Shown here: positions 1 to 8,386 of the stretch, piece by piece
How positions within the stretch are numbered: the first letter of the stretch is position 1
Layout of the letters: the number at the start of each line of letters is the position of its first letter
Notes under the pieces: model-generated
What the model was told of the DNA's origin: nothing
The model's database searches: none
What the model saw: the letters and a program-made list of their open reading frames with translations, nothing else
Origin: Streptomyces sp. NBC_01429
Lineage (GTDB): Bacteria > Actinomycetota > Actinomycetes > Streptomycetales > Streptomycetaceae
DNA: 64,000 nt
Direction of reading: 5' to 3'
Assembly (NCBI RefSeq): GCF_036231945.1
Contig: NZ_CP109599.1
Location: 2,264,501-2,328,500 of the forward strand
Made by a program: the position numbers and the translations under genes

Positions 1-565
1 CGCCCGACGGGGAGCGGAAGCGGGTGCCCTTCTTGAACGTGTGGGCCCGGTCCGGGTTCTCGTTCTTGACGCGCATCCCGCCGCCCGCCCGGCTGACCTC
101 GCCGTCGAGGACCTCGTAGCGCGCGGTGCCGCCCGCCACCAGTAGCCGGCCGTCGGGGAGCTGGGAGTGGCCGGCGCAGAAGAAGTCCTCGGGGGTGGGG
201 ATCTTCTTGAAGGAGTCGTCGGCCGGGTTCCAGAGGATGGTGTCGAAGGAGCCCTCGTCGAACTTCTTCTGGTTGTTGCCCGACCCGGCGATGATCAGCA
301 CCTTGCCGCTGTGCAGCAGGGCCGCGTGGATCGCGTTCGTACGGAATCGCTTGGGGACGTCGAGCATGGCCCACGAGCCGTACTGCCGCTTGTAGCCGGG
401 CTGGGCGATCTTGTACGCGTGGTACTTCTCGGCGGCGAAGGAGTAGGCCGCGGGGGCGTTGAGGCCGACGAGCACCACCAGTGCCCCGCCGCCCAGCAGC
501 GTCTTCTTGAACTTGTCGGACGGCCGGTACCGCGACGTCCCGACCTTCCTGGTGCGCTTGGCCAT
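1..565 (-). CDS. glxA: GlxA, galactose-oxidase-like copper radical oxidase (5' part only)
   Basis: About 188 codons from an ATG whose coding strand shows AGGAGG eight to ten bases upstream; the gene continues off the left edge. The N-terminus is basic and followed by one hydrophobic segment (residues about 24-45), which fits an uncleaved membrane anchor or signal. Kelch-like 'AGSGNNQ' and 'LLVAGGT' repeats follow. 'DFFCAGHSQLPDG' at residues 127-139 contains the Cys that in this family crosslinks to an active-site Tyr. GlxA proteins oxidise primary alcohols of sugars at the hyphal tip and act with the neighbouring glucan synthase CslA. The start lies three bases after the cslA stop, so the two are one operon. 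The catalytic Tyr and copper ligands lie outside the window. Confidence 0.9.
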   Translation of the reverse strand, partial: MAKRTRKVGTSRYRPSDKFKKTLLGGGALVVLVGLNAPAAYSFAAEKYHAYKIAQPGYKRQYGSWAMLDVPKRFRTNAIHAALLHSGKVLIIAGSGNNQKKFDEGSFDTILWNPADDSFKKIPTPEDFFCAGHSQLPDGRLLVAGGTARYEVLDGEVSRAGGGMRVKNENPDRAHTFKKGTRFRSPSG

Positions 566-568
566 GGC

Positions 569-2443
569 TCAGTTCCCTCCTGACGTCGATACGGTCGCGG
601 CCTGCACCTTCGTGGCGGTCTGCACCGCGGTGGCGGCGTACGCGGGCCGCGGCTCCTCGCCCGCGGGCCGCTCGGCGGGCCGCTCCGCCGGTACGGTCGC
701 GGTGAGGGCGGCCGTACGTTCCGCGCGTTCCGCGCGCTCGCGCCGCAGCGTCCAGCCCCAGACGGCGACCGGTGCGAGCGCGATCACCAGCGCCAGTGCG
801 GCCCAGGTGCGCATCGCCACATGGGTGTGGCCGAGGAAGACGGACGCGATGAGCGAGGTGACGAGGACGGCGGCCCAGAAGAGGTGGAGCCGGAACGTCA
901 TCAGCCGGTCGGGGCTGGCCTGGCCGCCCTTGGGGGTGACGACGAAGCGCCCGTTGGCGCGCAGCAGCGCCGCGCCGAGCGACTTGAGGTAGATGGGCGC
1001 GGAGAGCGCCGACATGGCCATCCCGGCGAGTCCGCCCGAGCCGCTGGGTTCGTGGGGCGAGACGTTGTGGCGCCTGTTCCAGAGGTAGAGGCCGATCTGG
1101 AGGGCGGCGGCGTCGCTGTAGAGCATCAGCAGGACCGAGGAGGAGACCTGGGTGCCCGAGGCGCCGAGCCAGAGGAAGAGGACGCAGCTGAGGATGCCGA
1201 GGAACCAGTTGACGGCCGTCATCGGGTAGTACACGAGCATCAGCGTGTAGCTGAGCAGCCGCCCCGGCGGCACCCGGAAGGGTGCCTTCCAGTACTGCTT
1301 GAGGAGCGTCTCGTAGGTGCCCCGGGACCAGCGCAGCTGCTGGGTGAAGAAGTCGGTCCAGGACGCGGGCCCCTCCCCCACGGCCAGTACGTCGGGGGTG
1401 TAGACGGAGCGCCAGAACCGGCCGGTGAGCGGGTTTCTCGTGCGGTGCAGCTCGAAACCGGTGGCCATGTCCTCGGTGATCGAGTCGTACAGCCCGCCTA
1501 TCTGCTTGAGCGCCTTGATCCGTACGACGTTGTTGGTGCCGACGAACATCGGGGCGTGGTAGCGGTTGCCGGCCCGCTGGATCAGCGCGTGGAACAGGAA
1601 CTGCTGGGACTCGGCGGCCTTGGTGACGGGCGAGGTGTAGTTGCCGTACACCTGCGGTCCGACGACGAAGGCGACGTCCGGGTCGCGGAAGTAACCCGCC
1701 ATCCGTTCCAGGAAGTTGGGGAGCGGTATGTGGTCGGTGTCGACGGAGGCGAAGAAGTCGTAGTCGTCGCCGTGCATGGCGAGCCAGGCGTTGTAGTTGC
1801 CGTGCTTGGTGCGCGCCCTGTGGACGCCCTTCGCACGGTTCCACTGGGGGACGCCCTTACGGGTGAAGTGACGCACCCCCAGCTCCGCGCAGAGCGCCCG
1901 CGCGGCGGGGTCGTCGCCCTCGTCGAGCAGCCAGATGTCGAGGGGGCCGCTGTGGCGCAGCCGTACGGCTCCTTCGAGCGTGGCCCGCGCCATGGCGAGC
2001 GGCTCCTTGCCGGGGACGTACGTGGTGAGGAAGGCGATCCGGGTGCCGGTCTCGGCGGCGACGGGTATCGGGTCCCTGGCGACCATGGTGGCGTGGGCCA
2101 CCGAGGCGACGTTGACCAGCATGAACAGGGCGATGAACCCGATCGAGCCGAGCATCACGTGGTCGAAGACGATGAGCCAGCGGTCGCCGCCCTCGCGCTC
2201 GGTGCGGTGGCTGGGCCAGACCAGGTAGACCAGCAGGGAGCCGGAGAGGACCGGCGCCAGGGCCATCAGCAGCACGGCCCGTATTCGGCGGGGCTCCCGA
2301 GCCAGCAGACTGCGGTACTCCACCCGGTAGGGGGCCCTCGGGTCCGGCTCCGTGAGCGGGCCGGCCAGACGGCTGTGGAGGTCGTAGTCGTAGTCGGGGT
2401 CGTCGTCGGGATCGAGGTCGTGGTCGTAGCCCTCGGGCCGCAC
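569..2443 (-). CDS. cslA: CslA, cellulose-synthase-like GT2 glycosyltransferase
   Basis: A 624-residue membrane glycosyltransferase that polymerises a beta-glucan-type polymer at hyphal tips; the exact polymer is not visible here. The start is GTG, chosen because GGAGG lies five to nine bases upstream. After an acidic N-terminus there are two membrane segments (about 57-76 and 95-120). The family 2 catalytic core follows, with a DTD motif (D235/D237), TED (323-325) and QQLRW (368-372), and several membrane segments follow to about residue 575. The C-terminus (about 580-624) is charged, then Ala/Thr-rich. It is first in an operon with glxA. In Streptomyces CslA is known to work with the tip protein DivIVA; scy and filP lie only 10 kb away in this window. 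Confidence 0.93.
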   Translation of the reverse strand: MRPEGYDHDLDPDDDPDYDYDLHSRLAGPLTEPDPRAPYRVEYRSLLAREPRRIRAVLLMALAPVLSGSLLVYLVWPSHRTEREGGDRWLIVFDHVMLGSIGFIALFMLVNVASVAHATMVARDPIPVAAETGTRIAFLTTYVPGKEPLAMARATLEGAVRLRHSGPLDIWLLDEGDDPAARALCAELGVRHFTRKGVPQWNRAKGVHRARTKHGNYNAWLAMHGDDYDFFASVDTDHIPLPNFLERMAGYFRDPDVAFVVGPQVYGNYTSPVTKAAESQQFLFHALIQRAGNRYHAPMFVGTNNVVRIKALKQIGGLYDSITEDMATGFELHRTRNPLTGRFWRSVYTPDVLAVGEGPASWTDFFTQQLRWSRGTYETLLKQYWKAPFRVPPGRLLSYTLMLVYYPMTAVNWFLGILSCVLFLWLGASGTQVSSSVLLMLYSDAAALQIGLYLWNRRHNVSPHEPSGSGGLAGMAMSALSAPIYLKSLGAALLRANGRFVVTPKGGQASPDRLMTFRLHLFWAAVLVTSLIASVFLGHTHVAMRTWAALALVIALAPVAVWGWTLRRERAERAERTAALTATVPAERPAERPAGEEPRPAYAATAVQTATKVQAATVSTSGGN

Positions 2444-2521
2444 GGTGCCTCCAGCTGAGTCGCGAGGTCGATATCCCCACAGAAAGGGAGATTGACCGGC
2501 GTGTCGACTGGAGGCGTCCGT

Positions 2522-2541
2522 GCGAGGGGTTTTACCCTCGC
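2522..2541. other. 7-bp stem hairpin between cslA and the upstream gene
   Basis: GCGAGGG and CCCTCGC are separated by a six-base loop rich in T. It lies between the end of the MTH1187-type gene and the start of cslA, both on the minus strand. No T run follows on the minus strand, so it could be a weak terminator or an operator rather than a strong intrinsic terminator. Confidence 0.35.
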
Positions 2542-2572
2542 GGGTTACTGCGTACGGGGCGTCGGACGGGGT

Positions 2573-2866
2573 TCACGAGGCGAGGTGGCGCTCGACGGTC
2601 TCGACCTTCGAGGTGAGCCCGTCGGTGACGCCGGGCCGGATGTCGGCCTTGAGGACCAGCGAGACGCGCCCGGCGCGGGCCTCGACGGCGGCGACGGCGC
2701 GCTTGACGACGTCCATCACCTCGTCCCACTCGCCCTCGATCGAGGTGAACATGGCGTCCGTACGGTTCGGCAGACCGGACTCACGGACGACCCTGACGGC
2801 GTCGGCGACATACTCACCGACGTCCTCCCCCACGCCGAGGGGGGAGACGGAGAAGGCGACGATCAT
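2573..2866 (-). CDS. MTH1187/YkoF-type thiamine-binding family protein
   Basis: A 97-residue protein beginning [11 protein letters not shown], with '[18 protein letters not shown]' in the middle. This is the pattern of the small ferredoxin-fold MTH1187 family, whose members can bind thiamine or related heterocycles as oligomers. No catalytic residues are expected. The ATG overlaps the stop of the upstream DUF3817 gene (ATGA), so translation is probably coupled and both genes share one promoter. The in-frame extension further upstream was rejected because it would run through the DUF3817 gene. The family call is good; the ligand is not visible in the sequence. Confidence 0.82.
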   Translation of the reverse strand: MIVAFSVSPLGVGEDVGEYVADAVRVVRESGLPNRTDAMFTSIEGEWDEVMDVVKRAVAAVEARAGRVSLVLKADIRPGVTDGLTSKVETVERHLAS

Positions 2867-3207
2867 GCGCTCACCGTACCTTCGCGGCGGGCGCGGGAGG
2901 CGATGACGGCGTCGTCGGCCGCGCGCTTGAGCCTGCGGTCGGCGTAGAAGCCGCCGAGCGGCAGGACGGAGAGGACGAAGTAGAGCGCGGCCGTCCCGAG
3001 GGACCACTTGGTGCGGTTCCAGGCGTCGGCCCAGAAGATCACGTAGAGGATGAAGAGAACGCCGTGGACGGCGCCCATCACGGGGACCGCGTTGAACTCC
3101 GTCGTGCGCTTGAGCACCGAGCAGACGAGCAGCAGCAGGAAGGAGACGGCCTCCGGGGCGGAGACCAGGCGGAGGCGGTGGAGGGCGGAAGCGGTCTTGA
3201 TGTCCAC
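2863..3207 (-). CDS. DUF3817 integral membrane protein
   Basis: A 114-residue protein starting at GTG (residues [14 protein letters not shown]). An upstream GTG would add 22 Arg-rich residues not typical of the family. Three hydrophobic segments (about 17-31, 40-60, 70-88) and a basic tail suggest a small polytopic inner-membrane protein. DUF3817 members are often found beside transporters in actinobacteria and have no established function. It is the promoter-proximal gene of a pair with the MTH1187-type gene. A Rex-like inverted repeat lies 52-67 bp upstream of the start, so expression may respond to NADH/NAD+ ratio; this is inference from sequence only. Confidence 0.8.
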   Translation of the reverse strand: MDIKTASALHRLRLVSAPEAVSFLLLLVCSVLKRTTEFNAVPVMGAVHGVLFILYVIFWADAWNRTKWSLGTAALYFVLSVLPLGGFYADRRLKRAADDAVIASRARREGTVSA

Positions 3208-3258
3208 GAGCAGGCACCTTCGTCGGTCGGGGGCTACGTGATCTCGTGCGCGCGATCT

Positions 3259-3274
3259 TGTGAACGCGTGCACA
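3259..3274. promoter_or_regulatory. Candidate Rex operator (ROP-like inverted repeat)
   Basis: TGTGAACGCGTGCACA, flanked by T and A, differs at one position from the palindrome TGTGAACGCGTTCACA that I recall as the Streptomyces Rex consensus. In the general TTGTGAA-N4-TTCACAA form it matches 13 of 14 positions. It lies upstream of the DUF3817/MTH1187 pair on the minus strand. No clear -10/-35 pair could be fixed around it. Confidence 0.6.
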
Positions 3275-3288
3275 AGCTCCGGTCATTG

Positions 3289-3318
3289 TGACAGCCCGGC
3301 CCCGGGCGACCGCTGTCA
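3289..3318. other. Inverted repeat TGACAGC / GCTGTCA
   Basis: Perfect 7-bp arms separated by 16 bases, in the divergent region between DUF3817 (minus) and the AIM24 genes (plus). The spacing is long for a single dimeric operator, so it may be a hairpin or chance. The remaining intergenic sequence (3208-3423) holds the Rex-like site and the AIM24 promoter. Confidence 0.25.
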
Positions 3319-3411
3319 GGGTCGGTACGGGGCGGGGACCGGGGGTCCGTTCAGGGGCGACTCCGGGGCGGATCGGGGGTGGAAGCCCTGTTTTCCACCG
3401 GTGGGGCCGGA

Positions 3412-3417
3412 TACCTT
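3412..3417 (+). promoter_or_regulatory. -10 box of a leaderless promoter for the AIM24 operon
   Basis: TACCTT fits TANNNT and is followed by exactly six bases and then the GTG start at 3424. No Shine-Dalgarno sequence precedes the start. This arrangement implies that transcription begins at or next to the start codon. A -35 element is not obvious. Confidence 0.5.
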
Positions 3418-3423
3418 CGAGCT

Positions 3424-4062
3424 GTGGCTCAGTTCCGACTGCAAGGCAGCAGGGTGCTCGCCGTCGAGATGACCGGCGACGCCGTCAAAGCGAAGAACGG
3501 GTCGATGGTCGCGTACGACGGCCGGATGACCTTCAAGAAGTTGACGGGGGGCGGTGAGGGGCTGCGCGGGATGGTGACGCGCCGGCTCACCGGCGAACAG
3601 ATGACCGTGATGGAGGTGAAGGGCCAGGGCACCTGCTATTTCGCCGACCGGGCGAGCGAGATCAACCTCGTCTCGCTGCACGGCGACAAGCTCTATGTCG
3701 AGTCGAGCAATCTGCTCTGCACGGACGCGGGTCTGCGCACGGGCACGACCTTCACCGGCCTGCGCGGCGGGGCGTCGGGAAATGGCCTGTTCACGACCAC
3801 CGTGGAGGGCACGGGGCAGGCGGCGATCATGTCGGACGGCGAGGCGGTGATCCTGCGGGTGTCGCAGCGGTACCCGCTGTACGTGGACCCGGGGGCGTAC
3901 ATCGCGCACCAGGGCAAGCTTCAGCAGAAGCTCCAGTCCGGGGTGAACTTCCGGACGCTCATCGGCGAGGGCTCGGGCGAGTCCTTCCAGATCCGCTTCG
4001 AGGGCGAGGGGCTCGTGTACGTCCAGCCGAGCGAGCGGAACACGATCGGGGGCGATCTCTAG
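3424..4062 (+). CDS. AIM24 family protein (first of three)
   Basis: A 212-residue protein starting at GTG, reading [19 protein letters not shown]. The further-upstream in-frame start was not used because a -10 box sits there. AIM24 proteins are beta-sandwich (TRAP-like) proteins named after a mitochondrial protein; bacterial members have no firm function. Visible family features are glycine-rich beta turns such as '[11 protein letters not shown]' near residue 22 and '[11 protein letters not shown]' near residue 122. It has no signal peptide or membrane segment, so it is probably cytosolic or peripherally attached. Its TAG stop overlaps the next GTG by one base (TAGTG), so the trio is translated together. 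Confidence 0.85.
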   Translation: MAQFRLQGSRVLAVEMTGDAVKAKNGSMVAYDGRMTFKKLTGGGEGLRGMVTRRLTGEQMTVMEVKGQGTCYFADRASEINLVSLHGDKLYVESSNLLCTDAGLRTGTTFTGLRGGASGNGLFTTTVEGTGQAAIMSDGEAVILRVSQRYPLYVDPGAYIAHQGKLQQKLQSGVNFRTLIGEGSGESFQIRFEGEGLVYVQPSERNTIGGDL

Positions 4063-4712
4063 TGCCGTTCCGCGAGATCAACTCGAAGATGGTCGAGGCC
4101 ACGGTGGCCCCCGGCCAGAAGCTGTTCAGCCAGCGCGGCGCGATGCTCGCCTACCGGGGGGAGGTCGGCTTCACGCCGAACATCCGGGGCGGCCAGGGCG
4201 GCCTCATGTCGATGATCGGCCGGCGCGTGGCCAACGAGGCGACCCCGCTCATGACGGTCGAGGGCAGCGGCACGGTGCTGTTCGGCCACGGCGGGCACCA
4301 CATCCAGGTCATCAACCTCGCCGGGGACACGCTGTACGTCGAGGCGGACCGGCTGCTCGCCTTCGACGGGACGCTCCAGCAGGGGACGATGTTCATGGGC
4401 TCGCAGGGCGGGGTGATGGGCATGGTGCGCGGCCAGGTCACCGGCCAGGGGCTGTTCACCACCACGCTCAAGGGGCATGGCGCGGTCGCGGTGATGGCAC
4501 ACGGCGGGGTGATCGAGCTGCCGATCACCCCGGGCGCGGAGATCCGGGTGGACCCGCAGGCGTACGTGGCCCACCACGGCGACGTACGGAACAAGCTCTC
4601 CGCCGCGCTCGGCTGGCGCGAGATGGTGGGGCGCGGCTCGGGCGAGGCGTTCCAGCTGGAGCTGAGCGGCAGCGGTGCGGTGTACGTCCAGGCGTCGGAG
4701 GAGAAGCTGTGA
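4062..4712 (+). CDS. AIM24 family protein (second of three)
   Basis: A 216-residue paralogue of the preceding protein. Shared blocks are 'SQRGAMLAYRGEV' near residue 23, 'GGQGG', 'GSGTVLFGHGG', 'GQGLFTTTLKGHG' and 'DPQAYVAHHGDV', in the same order and spacing. It starts with GTG overlapping the first gene's stop and ends in a four-base overlap with the third gene (GTGA). Middle position in a three-gene set suggests the products form one heteromeric assembly, but this is inference. No catalytic motif is visible. Confidence 0.85.
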   Translation: MPFREINSKMVEATVAPGQKLFSQRGAMLAYRGEVGFTPNIRGGQGGLMSMIGRRVANEATPLMTVEGSGTVLFGHGGHHIQVINLAGDTLYVEADRLLAFDGTLQQGTMFMGSQGGVMGMVRGQVTGQGLFTTTLKGHGAVAVMAHGGVIELPITPGAEIRVDPQAYVAHHGDVRNKLSAALGWREMVGRGSGEAFQLELSGSGAVYVQASEEKL

Positions 4713-5476
4713 GCACGGGAGCCGCGAGCGCGCCGGTGATCTTCGATCCGATGACGCTGCCGGTCGACGACAACGTCAACGCGTACACCTTCTGCGTGGA
4801 TCTGAAGGGGAGCCGGTGGTTCCTCCAGAAGGGGAAGATGATCGCCTATTACGGGGAGATCAGCTTCGACGGGATCGGCCATGGGCGCTTCGAGGGGCTG
4901 GTGCGCAGCAGCTTCCACTCGCCGCTGCACGCCGCCGACTGGGTGGTCGCCGAGGGCAGCGGCAAGATGCTGCTGGCCGACCGGGCGTTCGACGTCAACT
5001 CCTTCGACCTGGAGGACGGGAATCTGACGATCCGGTCCGGGAATCTGCTGGCGTACCAGCCGACGCTGGCGCTCAAGCAGTCGATCGTGCCGGGCTTTCT
5101 GACCCTGATCGGCACGGGGAAGTTCGTCGCCGCGTCGAACGGTCCGGTGGTGTTCATGGAGCCGCCGCTGCGGGTGGATCCGCAGGCGCTGGTGGGCTGG
5201 GCGGACTGCCCGTCCCCCTGCCACCATTACGATCATGGCTATATGTCGGGTGTGCTCGGCGGGATCCGGTCATTGACGGGCATCGGGGGCACCTCGGGCG
5301 AGGAGCACCAGTTCGAGTTCGTCGGGGCGGGGACGGTGCTGCTCCAGTCGACCGAGGAGCTGATGACGGAGCAGCCGACGGGCACGGTGACCCCCGAGGC
5401 GGGGGTGCCCGGCAGCGGCGCTCCGGCGGGGGGCTCGGGACAGCTGGGCGACCTCCAGCGTCGCTTCGGGCTGTGA
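4709..5476 (+). CDS. AIM24 family protein (third of three, longer)
   Basis: A 255-residue paralogue with the same fold pattern ('LQKGKMIAYYGEISF', 'GSGKMLLADRAF', 'RVDPQALVGWADCPSP'). It differs in having a Cys/His-containing stretch ('DCPSPCHHYDHGYMSG', about 172-187) where the others read 'AHHGDV', and a Pro/Gly/Thr-rich tail of about 35 residues. The Cys and His residues could bind metal, which would set this member apart; that is a guess. It starts at GTG inside the previous stop codon. No clear terminator was found before the MarR gene. Confidence 0.83.
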   Translation: MSTGAASAPVIFDPMTLPVDDNVNAYTFCVDLKGSRWFLQKGKMIAYYGEISFDGIGHGRFEGLVRSSFHSPLHAADWVVAEGSGKMLLADRAFDVNSFDLEDGNLTIRSGNLLAYQPTLALKQSIVPGFLTLIGTGKFVAASNGPVVFMEPPLRVDPQALVGWADCPSPCHHYDHGYMSGVLGGIRSLTGIGGTSGEEHQFEFVGAGTVLLQSTEELMTEQPTGTVTPEAGVPGSGAPAGGSGQLGDLQRRFGL

Positions 5477-5583
5477 GCGGTAGTCTGCGGAGTGTGATGT
5501 CGAACGCGTGGTCCCTCTTCGCGCGCGTGGCTGGCGTCACACCCCACGGGCCACCATTTTCGTCCAGAATTCAACTTCTTAGG

Positions 5584-5589
5584 TAGAAT
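5584..5589 (+). promoter_or_regulatory. -10 box of the marR-type gene, with short inverted repeat over it
   Basis: TAGAAT (TANNNT) is followed by six bases and the ATG at 5596, so this gene is probably leaderless. TTCT and AGAA (5576-5588, five-base spacer) overlap the box. This unusually AT-rich patch could be the regulator's own operator, but the arms are short. Confidence 0.45.
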
Positions 5590-5595
5590 AGATAC

Positions 5596-6072
5596 ATGGA
5601 GACCGAGACGGCCACCCGCTGGCTGAGCGACGCGGAGCAGTGCGCATGGCGCACGCATCTGGATGTCAACAAGCTGCTGACGCACCAGTTGGAGAAAGAC
5701 CTCCAGCCGTTCGGCCTGACCATGAACGACTACGAGATCCTGGTGAATCTCTCCGAGTCGGATGACCGGCGCATGCGGATGAGCGACCTCGCCGCCACCA
5801 CCCTCCAGTCCAAGAGCCGACTCTCGCACCAGATCACCCGGATGGAGACGGCCGGACTGGTCCGCAGGGAGCACTGCGAGTCGGACCGGCGCGGCCTCTT
5901 CGCGGTGCTGACGGACAGCGGCATGGAGACCATGCAGCAGGTCGCGCCGCACCATGTCGAGTCCGTGCGCAGGCACTTCATCGATCTGCTCTCGCCCGAG
6001 GCGCTCGCGGAGCTGCGGGCGTCACTGACCCCGGTCGCGGAGCATCTGCACGGACGGCGCGGCAAGGCCTGA
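5596..6072 (+). CDS. MarR-family transcriptional regulator
   Basis: A 158-residue winged-helix DNA-binding protein. The N-terminal helix ends at about residue 40 and 'LTMNDYEILVNLSES' (41-55) is the typical MarR entry into the DNA-binding domain. 'MRMSDLAATTLQSKSRLSHQITRME' is the helix-turn-helix, and 'GLVRREHCESDRRGLFAVLT' is the wing. The pattern resembles dimeric MarR repressors that answer to small aromatic ligands or oxidants, but no ligand can be named. One Cys near residue 103 lies in the wing. There is no divergent partner gene: the AIM24 set lies upstream on the same strand, and the gene downstream is convergent. A likely promoter lies directly at the start codon. Confidence 0.9.
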   Translation: METETATRWLSDAEQCAWRTHLDVNKLLTHQLEKDLQPFGLTMNDYEILVNLSESDDRRMRMSDLAATTLQSKSRLSHQITRMETAGLVRREHCESDRRGLFAVLTDSGMETMQQVAPHHVESVRRHFIDLLSPEALAELRASLTPVAEHLHGRRGKA

Positions 6073-6126
6073 GCCCGCTCGCGACGGCCCTCGCGCCGCG
6101 CGGCCGGCCCGACACACCCCTTGCCT

Positions 6127-7704
6127 TCAGGCGGGCGTCGGGCCGTCGTCGGCCGAGGGCAGCCGCAGCTCGAACAGGGCGCCGCCGCACTCCGCGCGGC
6201 CGGCCGTGAGCGTACCGCCGTGCCGCTCGGCCACATCGCGGGCGATGGCCAGACCGAGCCCGGCGCCGCCGTCGTCGCGGCTGCGGGCGTCGTCGAGCCG
6301 TACGAACCGTTCGAAGACGCGCTCGCGCTCCGCGTCCGGCACCCCGGGGCCGTCGTCGGCGACCGCGAGCACCACCGTGGAGCCCGACCGCCGTACGGAC
6401 GCGGTGACCGAACCGGCGGCGTGGCGCTGCGCGTTGTCCAGCAGATTGCCCAGCACCCGGGCCAACTGACCGCGTGATCCGGCCACTTCCGCCCCCGGCA
6501 GCACATCGACCGCGACCGGGATCCGGTCCAGGGTCCGCTGCGACACCTCCTCGTGCACCAGCGCGCCCAGATCGAACCGGGCGGCGCGGGCGGGCCGCTC
6601 CCCCGCGTCCAGCCGGGCCAGCAGCAGCAGATCGGCCGCGAGCCGCTGGAGCCGTACGGTGTCGGCGACCGCGCCGGGAACGTCCAGCAGCGCCGGATGC
6701 GCCTCGCCCACCTCCAGCTGCGTACGGAGTGAGGCGATGGGGCTGCGCAGCTCGTGCGAGGCGTCGGCGACGAAGCGGCGCTGCCGCTCCACGGACGCCT
6801 CCAGCGCGGTGAGCGTCTCGTTGGTCGTCCGGGCCAGCCGCGCCACCTCGTCGTGCGTGGCGGGCTCAGGAACCCGTCTGGACAGGTCCTCGGAGGCGGT
6901 GATGGCGGCCAGTTCGCGCCGGATGCCCTCCACGGGCCTGAGCGCCCGACGGGTCATCAGCCAGGTCACTCCCCCGACGACCAGCAGCAGGACCGGCAGC
7001 CCCGCCAGCATGGAGAGCCCGGTGGTGCGAACGGCGTCCTGCCGGTCCGCGAGTGAGGCGCCCGCGTGGACGAGGACCGTCTCCCCCGCGCGGTCGGTCG
7101 CCTCGATCGTCGCGAAGCGGTAGTCGGCGGTGTCACCGTCCACGGTGGCGCTGCCCGAGCCGTACGAGGTGGTGTCGCCGATCTCGCCGACGGCGGGGTC
7201 GTCGTCGCTCCCGCCCCGGTCGTGGCTGTCGTCGGAGTCGTTCGAATCGTCCCCGTCGGCGTCGCCGGAGTCGTCGTCCCCGTCGGCGTCGCCGGAGTCG
7301 TCGTCCCCGTCGGCGGAGCCGGAGCCGGTGCTGCTCGCGCCCGGTCCGGGAGTGGCCGCCGCCCGTACCGCGCGGACTCCGGTGCCGCTGATCCGTTCCA
7401 GCCCCTCACTGGCCACCAGCAGCCGGCCGTCCTCGTCGGTCACCTGCACCGGATGGTCCTCCTCGTCGGGCAGTTCGAGGTCCGCGTACGCGACCCGGTC
7501 CGGGGCCTGGGAGGCGATGTCCAGCGCGACCTCGCGCGCCGCCCTGTCGGCCTGCCGGTCCGCCTGCTCCGTGAGGTTCGAGCGCAGCGAGAGGAGCACC
7601 GCGAGCCCGGCGGCCAGCAGCGCGACCGCCACCACGGCCGTCGCGCCCAGGGACGCCCTGGCGCGTACGGAGCCGAACCGGCGGCGTCCCACGCGGCGTC
7701 TCAC
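6127..7704 (-). CDS. Membrane sensor histidine kinase with Asp-rich sensor domain
   Basis: A 525-residue kinase. The GTG start overlaps the stop of the response-regulator gene (GTGA); longer frames would run into that gene. Membrane segments at about 18-40 and 228-250 enclose an extracytoplasmic domain. That domain holds a run of near-identical nine-residue acidic repeats (unit SGDADGDDD, about 131-169), encoded by a 27-bp repeat at 7261-7314. HAMP follows (about 251-303), then the phospho-acceptor box 'DASHELRSP' with His317, and an HATPase domain with 'LLDNAQRHA' and 'GAGLGLAIARDV'. It should phosphorylate the OmpR-type regulator encoded just upstream. The acidic sensor suggests detection of cations or cationic compounds, which is inference. 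Confidence 0.92.
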   Translation of the reverse strand: MRRRVGRRRFGSVRARASLGATAVVAVALLAAGLAVLLSLRSNLTEQADRQADRAAREVALDIASQAPDRVAYADLELPDEEDHPVQVTDEDGRLLVASEGLERISGTGVRAVRAAATPGPGASSTGSGSADGDDDSGDADGDDDSGDADGDDSNDSDDSHDRGGSDDDPAVGEIGDTTSYGSGSATVDGDTADYRFATIEATDRAGETVLVHAGASLADRQDAVRTTGLSMLAGLPVLLLVVGGVTWLMTRRALRPVEGIRRELAAITASEDLSRRVPEPATHDEVARLARTTNETLTALEASVERQRRFVADASHELRSPIASLRTQLEVGEAHPALLDVPGAVADTVRLQRLAADLLLLARLDAGERPARAARFDLGALVHEEVSQRTLDRIPVAVDVLPGAEVAGSRGQLARVLGNLLDNAQRHAAGSVTASVRRSGSTVVLAVADDGPGVPDAERERVFERFVRLDDARSRDDGGAGLGLAIARDVAERHGGTLTAGRAECGGALFELRLPSADDGPTPA

Positions 7705-8363
7705 GACGCGACCAGCCGGTATCCGGCGCCGCGCACCGTCTGGATCGCCGCGGCGCCGAGCTTGCGCCGCAGCGCGCTGATGTAGACCTCGATGATGTTC
7801 GGGTCGCCGTCGTAGGCGAAGTCCCAGACGTGCTCCAGGATCCACTGCTTGCCGACCACCTCGCCCGCCCGCACCGCCAGCTGCTCCAGTACGGCGAACT
7901 CCTTCGCCGTCAGGGCCACTTCGGTCTCGTCCCGGAAGACCCGGCGGGCCGCCGTGTCCACGCTCAGCGCCCCGATCCGCAGCACGGGCGAGGCACCGGC
8001 CGACCCGCGCCGGCGCAGCAGCGCCCTGACCCGGGCGACGAGCACGACGTACGAGAACGGCTTGGTCAGATAGTCGTCGGCGCCCGTGTCGAGCCCCTCA
8101 GCCTCGTCGTACTCGCCGTCCTTCGCGGTGAGCATCAGGATCGGCACGTCGTGCCCGGCGGCGCGCAGGGCCGCGCAGACCCGGTAGCCGTTCAGGCCGG
8201 GCAGCATGATGTCGAGCACGACGAGGTCGTAGACGCCCTCGCTCGCGCGGTGCAGCCCTTCGAGGCCGTCGTGAACGACATCGACGGCGAAGCCTTCGGC
8301 CCGCAGTCCCCCGGCGAGGGAGACCGCGAGCCGCTTTTCGTCCTCCACGATCAGCAAGCGCAT
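7701..8363 (-). CDS. OmpR/PhoB-type response regulator
   Basis: A 220-residue two-domain regulator: receiver domain with acidic pocket (E7, D8), phospho-acceptor D51, T79 and K101, then a winged-helix DNA-binding domain ('ALTAKEFAVLEQLAVRAGEVV' in part, ending 'TVRGAGYRLV'). It is the partner of the downstream kinase, with which it overlaps by four bases. It is divergent from the PepSY gene. The gap between them carries three helically phased TTCAG direct repeats, as expected for OmpR-type binding, so it may control both itself and the PepSY gene. Confidence 0.94.
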   Translation of the reverse strand: MRLLIVEDEKRLAVSLAGGLRAEGFAVDVVHDGLEGLHRASEGVYDLVVLDIMLPGLNGYRVCAALRAAGHDVPILMLTAKDGEYDEAEGLDTGADDYLTKPFSYVVLVARVRALLRRRGSAGASPVLRIGALSVDTAARRVFRDETEVALTAKEFAVLEQLAVRAGEVVGKQWILEHVWDFAYDGDPNIIEVYISALRRKLGAAAIQTVRGAGYRLVAS

Positions 8364-8386
8364 GGCCCCACCCTGCCAAACAGAAC

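Noticed and set aside
821..2458. Long open frame on the plus strand opposite cslA
   Set aside because: Low-complexity Gly/Val/Glu/Arg translation that mirrors the GC-rich third positions of cslA; the minus strand encodes a clear GT2 enzyme.
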